Assembly: GCA_964647255.1 (NCBI GenBank)
Contig: CAZYGI010000039.1
Location: forward strand, 1 to 35,632
Reading direction: 5' to 3'
Length of the DNA: 35,632 bases
DNA from: CAWJEL01 sp964647255
Lineage (GTDB): Bacteria; Chloroflexota; Anaerolineae; CG2-30-64-16
In this document: positions 14,729 to 22,669 of the stretch, in pieces
How positions within the stretch are numbered: position 1 is the stretch's first letter
Layout: each line of letters starts with the position of its first letter
Program-made: the position numbers and the translations under genes
The notes under the pieces: model-generated
What the model saw: only the letters and a program-made list of their open reading frames with translations
Databases searched by the model: none
What the model was told of the DNA's origin: nothing

Positions 14729-16936
14729 ATGGCGGAATATCGCATCGCGGCCCATCCGATTCTTGCAGTTGAGCCACACCGCAGCGTAATATTCTATTGG
14801 CAGGGGCGGGAACTGATGGCCCAGGAAGGGGAGACCATCGCTTCCGCCCTTTTCGCGTCCGGCGTCCGCGTCTTCGGACATCACCCCAAAGATGGTTCGC
14901 CCCAGGGCATCTTCTGCGCCAACGGGCAATGTGCGCAGTGTCTGGTGCTGGCCAACGGGATGCCGGTGAAGTCGTGCATGACGCCGGTGCGGCCGGGCAT
15001 GGCGGTCGAGCCGGCAGATGGCCTGCCGGAGCTGCCCACCGTGGCCGGCGTCCCCAGCCTGCACCCGATCGAGGAGATCGCGGTCGAAGTGTTGATCATC
15101 GGCGGCGGGCCGGCGGGCCTGTCGGCCGCGATCCAGCTTGGCCAGCGCGGGATCAAGACGCTGCTGGTGGACGACAAAGATCGGTTGGGCGGCAAGCTGG
15201 TGCTGCAGACCCACCGTTTCTTCGGCTCGATCAACGCGGTCTACGCGGGCACGCGTGGAATTGACATCGCCACCAAGCTGGAAGCCCAGGTGCGCCAGCA
15301 TGAGGCCGTCGAGATCTGGTTGAACAGCACTGCGCTGGCCGTGTTCAGCGACGGGGTGGTGGGGGTGCTGCGGGGACCACAATCGCCTGTCATGCTGAGC
15401 GGGTCATCCACTCAAGTTGCTGCGCGGCAAGAATCTAGCGAAGCATCTCCCCCAACGGAGACCCTTCGCTCCGTGACCTCCGCTCAGGGTGACAATCAAG
15501 AACGTTACATCCTCATCCGCCCCCAAGTCCTCCTCGTCGCCGCGGGCGCGCGGGAGAAATCGCTGGCGTTCCGCGGCAATACGCTGCCGGGCGTCTACGG
15601 CGCGGGCGCGTTCCAGACGCTGGTGAACCGCGACCTGGTGCGAGCGGCCGAGCGGCTCTTCATCGTCGGCGGCGGCAACGTGGGGCTGATCGCCGGCTAC
15701 CACGCGCTCCAGGCCGGGATCGAGGTGGTGGGGCTGGTGGAGGCGCTGCCCGAATGCGGCGGCTACAAGGTCCACCGGGACAAGCTGCATCGCATGGGCG
15801 TGCCCATCTACACCTCGCACACGATCCTCAGCGCAAACGGGGCCGAACAGGTCGAATCAGTCACCATCGCGCAGGTTGACGGCAAATTCCGGCCGATCCC
15901 CGGCACCGAAAAATCATTCGCCTGCGATACGATCCTCATCGCCGTCGGTCTGGACCCGGTCAACGAGTTCTACGCCAAGGCGCGGGAGTTTGGCCTGACC
16001 GCGTTCGCCGCGGGCGATGCGGAGGAGATCGCCGAGGCGTCGGCCGCCATGTTTTCCGGCAAGATCAAGGGGCTGGAGGTTGCACGGGCGCTGGGCCACG
16101 ACGTGGGCGAAATCCCGCCCGACTGGTACCGCACCGCCGAGATCCTCCGCTCAAAGCCGGGCCAGGTCATCCCGGAACGCATCCCCGAAGAGGAGACGGG
16201 CGTTTTCCCGGTATTCCACTGCTCCCAGGAGATCCCGTGCAACCCGTGCACGTCGGTCTGCTCGCAGGGCACGATTTACATTGACGAACACGACATCCGG
16301 GCCATCCCGCAGTTTATCGCTGAGCAGCTCGGCAAACGCTGCATCGGCTGCGAGAAGTGCGTCACCGTCTGCCCCGGCCTGGCGATCACACTGGCCGACT
16401 ATCGCAAGGATGCCGAACAGCCCACCGTGACCATCCCGTACGAATTCTTGCGGGAGAGCATCAAACCGGGCGACCGGGTCACAGTGCTCGACGCGGCGGG
16501 CGAGGCGCTGGGCAACGTCGAGGTGACGCGCGTGCGCGCGGCCAAGGCCAACGACCGAACCCTCCTCGTCCAGGTGAAAGCCCCGCGCGAATACGCCAAG
16601 CGCATCGCCGGCATCCAGATCCAGGAGCAGTGGGTAACCGAGCCGATGGACCACTATGTCGAGCGCATCACCGACGACACGGTGGTCTGCCGGTGCGAGC
16701 GGGTGACGGCCGGCGAGATTCGCGAGCTGATCCGCCGCGGCTTCCGCGACCTCAACGAGATCAAGGCGGTGACACGGGCCGGCATGGGTTCCTGCGGCGC
16801 CAAAACGTGCAACGCGTTGATCCATCGGCTGTTCCGCGACGAAGGCATTGCCTACGGAGACGTGACCGACGCCACCAAGCGGCCACTGTTCATGGAAGTG
16901 CCGCTCGGCGTGTTTGCTGGGGTGACGGACGAATAG
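14729..16936 (+). CDS. amine/proline-dehydrogenase-type alpha subunit (2Fe-2S, FAD/NAD, 4Fe-4S, BFD)
   Basis: This is a 735-residue electron-transfer subunit of the sarcosine oxidase alpha / HcnAB / dye-linked proline dehydrogenase group. In order it has a plant-type [2Fe-2S] site (C63, C68, C71, C83), an FAD-binding GGGPAG at 125-130, a second dinucleotide motif (FIVGGGNVG, about 311) and two ferredoxin-like cysteine sets (C-x5-C-x2-C-x3-C near 498; C-x2-C-x2-C-x3-CP near 537). A BFD-like [2Fe-2S] domain (CRCE near 654, GSCGAKTC near 690) ends the protein. Residues about 220-256 are an insertion encoded by a palindromic repeat between two strands of the FAD fold. The DAO-type partner follows. 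The substrate is probably an N-substituted or imino amino acid. Confidence 0.85.
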   Translation: MAEYRIAAHPILAVEPHRSVIFYWQGRELMAQEGETIASALFASGVRVFGHHPKDGSPQGIFCANGQCAQCLVLANGMPVKSCMTPVRPGMAVEPADGLPELPTVAGVPSLHPIEEIAVEVLIIGGGPAGLSAAIQLGQRGIKTLLVDDKDRLGGKLVLQTHRFFGSINAVYAGTRGIDIATKLEAQVRQHEAVEIWLNSTALAVFSDGVVGVLRGPQSPVMLSGSSTQVAARQESSEASPPTETLRSVTSAQGDNQERYILIRPQVLLVAAGAREKSLAFRGNTLPGVYGAGAFQTLVNRDLVRAAERLFIVGGGNVGLIAGYHALQAGIEVVGLVEALPECGGYKVHRDKLHRMGVPIYTSHTILSANGAEQVESVTIAQVDGKFRPIPGTEKSFACDTILIAVGLDPVNEFYAKAREFGLTAFAAGDAEEIAEASAAMFSGKIKGLEVARALGHDVGEIPPDWYRTAEILRSKPGQVIPERIPEEETGVFPVFHCSQEIPCNPCTSVCSQGTIYIDEHDIRAIPQFIAEQLGKRCIGCEKCVTVCPGLAITLADYRKDAEQPTVTIPYEFLRESIKPGDRVTVLDAAGEALGNVEVTRVRAAKANDRTLLVQVKAPREYAKRIAGIQIQEQWVTEPMDHYVERITDDTVVCRCERVTAGEIRELIRRGFRDLNEIKAVTRAGMGSCGAKTCNALIHRLFRDEGIAYGDVTDATKRPLFMEVPLGVFAGVTDE
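15388..15494. repeat. nested palindromic repeat inserted in frame in the alpha-subunit gene
   Basis: The ends TGTCATGCTGAGCGG (15388-15402) and CCGCTCAGGGTGACA (15480-15494) are inverted repeats matching 13 of 15 bases. Inside, arms at 15437-15450 (AGCGAAGCATCTCC) and 15457-15470 match 12 of 14 around a 6-base loop. ACAATC occurs at 15379-15384 and 15492-15497, a possible target duplication. The reading frame stays open through the element. Confidence 0.8.
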
Positions 16937-16954
16937 AACGCAGACACCTGCACC

Positions 16955-16974
16955 CACCTGCGGTGTCGCAGGTG
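16955..16974 (+). repeat. hairpin after the alpha-subunit stop codon
   Basis: CACCTGCG-GTGT-CGCAGGTG is a perfect 8-bp stem starting 18 bases after the stop. There is no T tract, so it is more likely an RNA-processing or stabilising hairpin than a terminator. Confidence 0.5.
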
Positions 16975-16980
16975 CAGTGT

Positions 16981-17063
16981 GACGCAGATTGTCCAGATTG
17001 ACGCAGATAAAACGGAGTCATATCGTATCAGGGGAATCTGCGTGCATCAGCGTCATCTGCGTC
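16981..17063. repeat. ATCTGCGT-family imperfect palindrome
   Basis: Left arm GACGCAGAT-N9-ACGCAGAT and right arm ATCTGCGT-N9-ATCTGCGTC are inverted copies around a centre of about 30 bases. It fills most of the gap between the two dehydrogenase genes. It looks like a dispersed intergenic repeat rather than a promoter. Confidence 0.6.
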
Positions 17064-17083
17064 CGGTTCTCATGAGGGATACA

Positions 17084-18259
17084 ATGAGTGAAACTTACGA
17101 CGCAATTATCATCGGCGCGGGGAGTGTGGGGGTGCCGGCGGCGTTCAGCCTGGCGCGGGCCGGCGTGCGGACGCTGGTGCTGGACGAGCGGCCGAGCCCC
17201 GGCCAGGGATCGAACAAGGCGGCCATCGGCGGCGTGCGCGCCACACACTCCGACCCGGCCAAGATCCGGCTGAACCTGCGCAGCCTGGAGATCCTATCGT
17301 CCTGGAAGGATGTCTACGGCGACGACATCGAGTGGAACACCGGCGGCTACGTGTATGTCGCTTATCGGGAGCGCGAAGCGCAGATCCTGAAAAGCCTGCT
17401 GGATATCCAGCACGGCTATGGCCTGAACATTGACTGGCTCGACCGCGAGGCCATGTTGGAGCTGCTGCCCGACCTGAACCGGGTAGATCTGCTGGGCGGC
17501 ACCTACTCGCCCGACGACGGCCACTGCTCCACCCTGCTGACGGCGCATGCGTTCTACGACCACGCGCGGGCCGCCGGCGCCGAGTTCCGCTTCAACGAAA
17601 AGGTCGCGGGGTTGAAGGTGGAAGGTAGAAAGGTCGCAGGGGTCGCGACGGATAAGGGTGTGTATGCCGCGCCGGTTGTCATTAACGCCGCCGGCGCCTG
17701 GGCCAACTCCGCACACCGGACGCTCGATTCAGCGCTTCCCGCTCCCCTCTCCCCGCTCCCCGTCACCCCCGACTCGCACGAGGCCGCGATCACCGAGCCG
17801 GTGGCGCGCTTCATGCACCCGATGGTGGTGGACATCCGACCGGCGCCGGGGTCAACGAACTATTACTTCTACCAGCACTATACCGGCCAGATCGTTTTTT
17901 GCATCACGCCGAGCCCGAACCTCTGGGGCGAAGACAGGCGGGAGACCAGCAGCTTCTTGCCGATGGTGGCGCAGCGCATGGTGGACCTGATGCCGCGGCT
18001 GGCGAACATCCGCGTGCGCCGCACCTGGCGCGGCCTGTACCCGATGACGCCGGACGGCTCGCCGCTGGTCGGCTGGTCGAAGGAAATCGAGGGCTACCTG
18101 CTGGCGGTGGGCATGTGCGGCCAGGGTTTCATGCTCGGCCCAGGCCTCGGCGAGCTGCTGGCACGCATGGCCCTGCGCCAGGAAACGGCGGATGACGCCG
18201 AGACGCTGGCGATCCTGTCGCCGTACCGCGAGTTCAAGGGGATGGAAAAGCTGAAGTAG
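17084..18259 (+). CDS. DAO-type FAD-dependent oxidoreductase, dehydrogenase beta subunit
   Basis: This 391-residue flavoenzyme of the D-amino-acid oxidase/sarcosine oxidase beta/HcnC family carries out the substrate oxidation and passes electrons to the alpha subunit. IIIGAGSVGVPAAFSLARAG at 8-27 is the FAD-binding Rossmann motif. NKAAIGGVRATHSDP is the usual flavin-proximal segment, and GMCGQGFMLGPGLGELLA near the C-terminus is the signature of the family. The frame starts upstream at 16979 within a repeat; ATG 17084 has GAGGGA before it and the natural start MSETYDAIIIG. Around residues 213-222 a C-rich stretch encodes ALPAPLSPLP, an apparent local expansion. It is probably co-transcribed with the alpha gene across 147 bases. 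Confidence 0.88.
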   Translation: MSETYDAIIIGAGSVGVPAAFSLARAGVRTLVLDERPSPGQGSNKAAIGGVRATHSDPAKIRLNLRSLEILSSWKDVYGDDIEWNTGGYVYVAYREREAQILKSLLDIQHGYGLNIDWLDREAMLELLPDLNRVDLLGGTYSPDDGHCSTLLTAHAFYDHARAAGAEFRFNEKVAGLKVEGRKVAGVATDKGVYAAPVVINAAGAWANSAHRTLDSALPAPLSPLPVTPDSHEAAITEPVARFMHPMVVDIRPAPGSTNYYFYQHYTGQIVFCITPSPNLWGEDRRETSSFLPMVAQRMVDLMPRLANIRVRRTWRGLYPMTPDGSPLVGWSKEIEGYLLAVGMCGQGFMLGPGLGELLARMALRQETADDAETLAILSPYREFKGMEKLK

Positions 18260-18283
18260 ACGCAGTGACTGGGTGACACGGTG

Positions 18284-18330
18284 ATGGGGTGACATGGATT
18301 CGACCGAAAGTCTGTGTCACCCCATTTTCT
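18284..18330 (+). terminator. terminator after the dehydrogenase genes
   Basis: ATGGGGTGACA (18284-18294) and TGTCACCCCAT (18315-18325) form a perfect 11-bp stem with a 20-base loop, followed by TTTTCT overlapping the last stem base. It lies 25 bases after the beta-subunit stop. The large loop is unusual. Confidence 0.6.
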
Positions 18331-18397
18331 ATCAACAAACAAGCTATGCCTCAAAGCCCATGTTTATCCTGCAATTGCTCGATCTGAGGAAATCCGT

Positions 18398-18532
18398 TCA
18401 ATAATCTGGCTGTATCAGGTGGAGTGGATACGATAGAATGAAACGATACCAATCATGCACAGCGCGGTCGTTGGGGGCAAGCCGATTGATCTCCGCGCCG
18501 TTCAGGGTGCCTTTGTTGCTGAACAAATTCAT
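18398..18532 (-). pseudogene. remnant of the start of a DNA methyltransferase
   Basis: A 44-codon minus-strand frame reads MNLFSNKGTLNGAEI, then APNDRAVHDWYRFILSYPLH, and stops at TGA soon after. The block NDRxxHDWYRFxLSxPPHLV is one I associate with the N-terminal region of a family of N4/N6 DNA methyltransferases, just before their DPFCGTGTT motif. Here the protein ends before any catalytic motif, and no continuation is found downstream. It lies 19 bases beyond the ABC ATPase gene. It may instead be a real very small protein, but no Shine-Dalgarno sequence is clear. The family assignment is from memory of the motif. Confidence 0.45.
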
Positions 18533-18551
18533 GGTTGTAGGCTTTTCTGCT

Positions 18552-19643
18552 CTACGCGTTCATGTGCTCCGTCACCCAGCACGCATGAGGGGGGAAGGTG
18601 AGGGTGACCCGATCGCCCGACTTTGGCAGCACGAGCTGGCGGTCGTTGAAGAGGTCCACCGAGAGCGGCTGGCCGCCGGTGAAGCCGTCAGCCGAGGCCT
18701 TGACGCGCACGATCGCGCCGAGAAAAGTGACGCTCTCCACCGTGGCGGCGAGGCAGTTGGCCTCCGCGCTGGGGGCGCAGCCTGCGGCCGCGAGCTTGAT
18801 CTCCTCAGGCCGGATCGCCAGCCGCACCGGCGCGCCCGCGGCCGCACGGATCGGCTCCGCGGCGCGCACCGTCTGGCTGCCCAGGGCGACCTCGCCGGCC
18901 GCGGCATCCTTGACGGCTACGGGGAGCAGGTTCAACTGTCCGATGAAGGAGGCGACAAACCCGGTGGCGGGGTAGTTGTAGATTGCGAACGGCGCGCCGA
19001 TCTGCTCGACCCGGCCGGCATTCATCACCACAACGCGATCGGACAGCGAGAGCGCCTCCTCCTGGTCGTGCGTGACATAGATCGTGGTGATGCCGAGCTG
19101 CTGCTGGATGCGGCGGATCTCGGAGCGCAACTCGACCCGGATCTTGGCGTCCAGCGCGGAGAGAGGCTCGTCGAGCAGCAGCACCTGCGGATGGATCGCC
19201 AAGGCGCGCGCCAGCGCCACGCGCTGCTGCTGGCCGCCCGAAAGCTGATGGGGGTAGCGGTTGCCCAATTGGGGCAAGTGGATCACGTCCAACATCTCGG
19301 CCACGGTGCGGTCAATTTCGGCCTTGGGTGCGCGCGCGATCTTGAGGCCGAAGCCGATGTTGTCGGCCACCGTCATGTTAGGGAAGAGCGCGTAGGCCTG
19401 GAAGACCATGCCCACGTTGCGCTGGTTGGGCGGCCGATAGGTGATCTCCGCGCCGTTGACGACGATGGTCCCCGTGGTGGGCAGCTCGAAGCCGGCGATC
19501 ATCCGCAGCGTGGTGGTCTTGCCGCACCCGCTCGGCCCCAGGAAGGAGACGAACTCGCCCCGCTCGACGTCCAGGTTGAAGTCGTGCACCGCAACGCTGC
19601 CGCCGAACGCCTTAGAGATGTTGGTCAGGGCTAAAAATCCCAT
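18552..19643 (-). CDS. polyamine/iron-type ABC importer ATPase (PotA/FbpC-like)
   Basis: This 363-residue ATPase energises the importer encoded upstream. Walker A is GPSGCGKTT (about 36-44), the Q loop is VFQAYALFPNMTV, the signature is LSGGQQQRVALARAL, Walker B is VLLLDEPLSALD, and the switch histidine is in VTHDQEEAL. A C-terminal TOBE/MOI regulatory domain (about 245-355) contains IRPEEIKLA. These features fit the PotA/FbpC/UgpC class. The open frame begins seven codons earlier, but ATG 19643 has AAGGTGA upstream and MGFLALTN is the natural start. It is the last gene of a four-gene leftward operon. The second permease stop would overlap or abut it, but the gap of Ns hides this. Confidence 0.92.
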   Translation of the reverse strand: MGFLALTNISKAFGGSVAVHDFNLDVERGEFVSFLGPSGCGKTTTLRMIAGFELPTTGTIVVNGAEITYRPPNQRNVGMVFQAYALFPNMTVADNIGFGLKIARAPKAEIDRTVAEMLDVIHLPQLGNRYPHQLSGGQQQRVALARALAIHPQVLLLDEPLSALDAKIRVELRSEIRRIQQQLGITTIYVTHDQEEALSLSDRVVVMNAGRVEQIGAPFAIYNYPATGFVASFIGQLNLLPVAVKDAAAGEVALGSQTVRAAEPIRAAAGAPVRLAIRPEEIKLAAAGCAPSAEANCLAATVESVTFLGAIVRVKASADGFTGGQPLSVDLFNDRQLVLPKSGDRVTLTFPPHACWVTEHMNA

Positions 19644-19688
19644 CGTGTCACCTTGCCCCCACAAGTTGCTGGCGCTGGCCGGGCTGGC

Positions 19689-19698
19689 NNNNNNNNNN
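19689..19698. other. assembly gap (10 N)
   Basis: Ten N bases mark a scaffold join of unknown true length. The gap interrupts the C-terminal end of the second permease gene. The 45 bases left of it read in two frames that both end at or near the ATPase start, so the real end of the permease cannot be decided. Confidence 0.95.
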
Positions 19699-20373
19699 GT
19701 TCTGCCCGATCAGCGACATGTACGGGCCGAACGCGTGGATGCCCACCAGGAAGGTGGCGATGGTGAGCTCGCCGACGACGGTGGCCAGGGTGAGGAACGC
19801 GCCGCTGAGCAGCGCCGACCGCAGGTTCGGGAAGATCACCCGCAGCAGGATTGTGCCCCAGCCCGCACCCAGGCTTTGCGCTGCCTCGGTCAGCGTGCGC
19901 GCGTCAATCGCAGCCAGGCCCGTGTCCACCGCGCGATAAGTGTAGGGCAGCGCGAGGATGACGTAGGCAGCGACCAGCAGGGCGTTGGTGCCGGCGCGGA
20001 AGTTGGTCAACGGCAGGAAGCCCCCGCCATAAACCCGGATCAGTCCGAACACCAGCACGATGGCGGGCACCACGAACGGCATCAGGGTGATGAACTCCAC
20101 CACCGGCCGCAGCTTAGGCAGGCGCAGCCGGATCCAGTATGCGGTCGGGACGATCAGAACCAGGCTGACCAGGATGGTGAGCACGGCCATGCCCAGCGAG
20201 AAGGCCAATGTTGCCCTGAACTGCGGGTCGGCCAGCACGCGCTGGTAGGCGAGTAGGGTGAGCTGACCCTTCTTGGCCCGCAGCGAGAAGTCCAGCGTGG
20301 CGTAGAGCGGCAGGAAGAAGTAGAGCACGCCGAGGAAGGTCCACAGCCAACCCCAGAACTTGGTGCGCTTCAT
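19699..20373 (-). CDS. ABC importer permease 2 (PotC/FbpB-like), C-terminus lost in gap
   Basis: This is the inner-membrane half-channel of the importer. About 225 residues are visible with five or more helices; the family is usually 260-280 residues, so the last helix and tail lie in or left of the gap. The EAA loop that docks with the ATPase is EAAQSLGAGWGTILLRVIFPNL. An earlier helix pair contains FVVPAIVLVFGLIRVYGG. ATG 20373 overlaps the stop of permease 1 as ATGA, which indicates coupled translation and decides the start over a GTG at 20385. The last residues before the Ns are GPYMSLIGQN, where relatives continue with a final helix. Confidence 0.88.
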
Positions 20374-21290
20374 ATCCGCAGCCACCTTTCACTGCGGCGC
20401 CGCAGCACGTAATAGATCGCCATCGAGATCCCCATCACCACCACCATGCCGAACGCCAGGGCATACCCCAGGCCGGGGTTGTGCAACACGTCCCCCTTGA
20501 TCTGCGAGCCGATCAGGATCGTCACCAGGTTGATCATGCCGCCGGTCAGTGAGAGCGCGGTGGCGTAAGCGCCGAACGCGTTGCCGAACAGCAGGATCAT
20601 CGCACCAAGCAGCGAGGGCATCAACACCGGCAGGCCGACGTGGCGCCAGTACTGCCAGCCGGTCGCGCCCAGGTTTTCGGCCGCTTCGCGCCACTCGCGG
20701 CGCAACCCTTCCAGCGCCGGGGTGATGATCAGCACCATCAATGGGAACTGGAAGTAGAGGTAGGTCACGCTCAACCCCCAGAAACTGTACAGGTTGAAGC
20801 CATGATCGTACAGGTTGAACCCGAAGACATTCTTCAACAGCACCGTCACCAGGCCCAGTCGGCCCAGCGTGGCGATGAAGGCGAACGCCAGCGGCACCCC
20901 GGCAAAGTTCGACGCCACCCCGCTGAAGGTCGCCATCCCATCGGTCACCCAGCGCGGCAGGCCCACCAGCGTCGCCGAGTAGGCCAGGAAGAACCCGAAC
21001 AGTCCGCCGGCCAACGCGGTGAACAGACTGATCCGGATCGTGATCCAGTACGCGCTGAGGATGGAGGGCGTGAACAGGCCGGCGAAGTTGGTCAGGGTGA
21101 ACCGCCCCAGGTTGTCCTGGAAGCTGCCAATGAAGAGCGACACCGAGGGGATGAACAGGAAGAAGATCGCGAAAAGCAGGAAGGGCGCGACGCCCACCCA
21201 CGCCCAGGTGACACGCTGCGCACTTCGGGCGGGACGCGCCGGGGGCGCGTCCCGCGTTGAGGTCGGTGTGGGTTGAAGCTGGGTCGCCAC
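20370..21290 (-). CDS. ABC importer permease 1 (PotB-like)
   Basis: This 306-residue inner-membrane permease has a Pro/Arg-rich cytoplasmic start and then about six helices, the first being VGVAPFLLFAIFFLFIPSV (about 32-50). The EAA loop is EAAENLGATGWQYWRHVGLPVL. It pairs with permease 2 to form the channel. The start is GTG at 21290, nine bases after the binding-protein stop; no ATG of suitable position exists and the ribosome site is weak, so expression probably depends on coupling. The family handles polyamines, ferric iron, thiamine or phosphonates; the sequence alone does not separate these. Confidence 0.9.
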   Translation of the reverse strand: MATQLQPTPTSTRDAPPARPARSAQRVTWAWVGVAPFLLFAIFFLFIPSVSLFIGSFQDNLGRFTLTNFAGLFTPSILSAYWITIRISLFTALAGGLFGFFLAYSATLVGLPRWVTDGMATFSGVASNFAGVPLAFAFIATLGRLGLVTVLLKNVFGFNLYDHGFNLYSFWGLSVTYLYFQFPLMVLIITPALEGLRREWREAAENLGATGWQYWRHVGLPVLMPSLLGAMILLFGNAFGAYATALSLTGGMINLVTILIGSQIKGDVLHNPGLGYALAFGMVVVMGISMAIYYVLRRRSERWLRI

Positions 21291-21299
21291 AGCCCGCTG

Positions 21300-22457
21300 C
21301 TACTTCACATCGGCGCCGACGACTTTGTCCCAGCCGTCATTGATCGCCTTCTTCGCGTTGTTGATCTGGTCAATGGTCGGGAAAACGGCCTTAGCATAGA
21401 GTTCGGCCGCCGGCAGCTTGGCCGTCACTTCGGCGGGGACCACGTTCCGCTTCACCATGTCGTTGTAGCGGATCGGATGGCAACCGCCCTTCAGCCAGAT
21501 GATCTGGCCTTCATCCGAGTAGAGGTACTCCATCCACAGCTTGGCCGCGTTGGGATGCGGCGCGTACGCGCTGATGGCCTGAATGTAGACCCCAGCAATG
21601 ACGCCCGTCTTGGGGATCACCACCTCGATGTTGGGGTTGCCGGCCAACGCGGTCTTGTCGGACAGCGCGTTGTAGTCCCAGCGCATGATGACGGGTGTCT
21701 CACCTTTGGCGACGGTCGCCTGCTTGGCGATCACGGGCACGAAGTTGCCGGCCTCGTTCAGCTTCTTGAAGAACTCCAGGCCGGGCGCCACGTTGTCGAG
21801 CGTTCCACCGTTGGCCAGCGCGGCCGCGTAGACGCTCATCTGCGCCTGCGCCGAGGCACGCGGATCGCCGGACAAGGCCACCTGGCCCTTGTACTCCGGC
21901 TTGAGCAGGTCGGCCCAGTCCTGCGGAACATTCTTGACGACATCCTTGTTCACCTCGAACGCCAACACGCCGTAGTAATCGCCGAACCAATAGCCATCCG
22001 CATTCTTCGAGTCAGTTGGGATGGTGTCCCAGGTGCTGACCTTGTAGGGCTGCACGAGCTTCTCGTCAATCAACTGCGGGCCAAAGCCGTAGCCGACGTC
22101 AATCACATCGGGCGCCTGCGGGCCTTTGTTGTCCTTGTTGGCCTTGATGGCCTCGATCTCATCGCCGGAGCCAGCGTCAGGGTTCAGCTCATTCACAGTC
22201 AGGCCGTACTTCGCCTTGAAGCCTTCGATGGCCTCGCCGTAGTTGCACCAGTCGTGCGGCAGAGCGATCGTGGTCAGGGTGCCCTCAGCCTTGGCGGCCT
22301 TGACCAGATCATCGAGCGGGCTGGCGGCTGCCGGCGCTTGCGGGGCCGCGGCAGCAGGCGCGGGGGTCGGGGCGGCAGCGGGCACGCAGGCGGCCAACGC
22401 CAGAACCGTGACGAGCAGGAAGACGAGAAGAGCGGACGAACGGACAGAACGTGCCAT
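21300..22457 (-). CDS. extracellular solute-binding lipoprotein (PotD/FbpA-like)
   Basis: This 385-residue binding protein feeds the importer. A signal peptide with lipobox LALAAC (Cys24) predicts a lipid-anchored protein, followed by an Ala/Pro linker of about 22 residues. The mature domain has the two-lobe extracellular solute-binding (SBP_bac_6/8-like) layout: LKPEYKGQVALSGDPRASAQ, PVIMRWDYNALSDK and AAKLWMEYLYSDEGQIIWLKGG. The frame extends to 22592, but ATG 22457 follows AAAGGAGG at an ideal five bases. It is first in the operon, with its own promoter. The convergent dehydrogenase genes suggest that the ligand may be the same amino or betaine compound, an inference only. Confidence 0.9.
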   Translation of the reverse strand: MARSVRSSALLVFLLVTVLALAACVPAAAPTPAPAAAAPQAPAAASPLDDLVKAAKAEGTLTTIALPHDWCNYGEAIEGFKAKYGLTVNELNPDAGSGDEIEAIKANKDNKGPQAPDVIDVGYGFGPQLIDEKLVQPYKVSTWDTIPTDSKNADGYWFGDYYGVLAFEVNKDVVKNVPQDWADLLKPEYKGQVALSGDPRASAQAQMSVYAAALANGGTLDNVAPGLEFFKKLNEAGNFVPVIAKQATVAKGETPVIMRWDYNALSDKTALAGNPNIEVVIPKTGVIAGVYIQAISAYAPHPNAAKLWMEYLYSDEGQIIWLKGGCHPIRYNDMVKRNVVPAEVTAKLPAAELYAKAVFPTIDQINNAKKAINDGWDKVVGADVK

Positions 22458-22530
22458 AGTTCCTCCTTTGGAATGATGGAAACGTAGGCTGCTCCGGTGC
22501 ATTACGGAGTCAGTCGTGTGGACAAGCGGA

Positions 22531-22559
22531 ACAATACCACACCTTTCAGCAGGCCGCAA
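22531..22559 (-). promoter_or_regulatory. promoter of the PotD-like ABC operon
   Basis: On the minus strand TTGCGG (22554-22559), 17 bases and TATTGT (22531-22536), with TGG immediately before the -10 as in extended -10 promoters. It lies about 75 bases before the lipoprotein ATG. Confidence 0.5.
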
Positions 22560-22649
22560 GCTACACACGCACCCAAACACAGCAGCGATCATCCACCATG
22601 CCTTGTCCCAACACGGTGTTGCACTGGCTTACGTTGCGGGTCACTGTGG

Positions 22650-22655
22650 TACAAT
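22650..22655 (+). promoter_or_regulatory. extended -10 element, candidate promoter of the sigma-factor gene
   Basis: TACAAT preceded by TGG (TGTGGTACAAT) forms an extended -10 element; no good -35 is seen. The leader to ATG 22836 would be about 175 bases and would contain the palindromic repeat at 22670-22748. Confidence 0.4.
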
Positions 22656-22669
22656 CACGTTACAGCCTT

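Noticed and set aside
15388..15494. The inserted repeat read as an insertion sequence or a frameshift
   Set aside because: There is no transposase frame, and the coding frame of the enzyme continues without a break on both sides, so it is a non-coding-type repeat that is read through.
21273..22487. A 404-codon plus-strand frame
   Set aside because: It is antisense to the PotD-like lipoprotein gene, whose signal peptide, lipobox and ribosome site are clear. The composition is that of a shadow frame.
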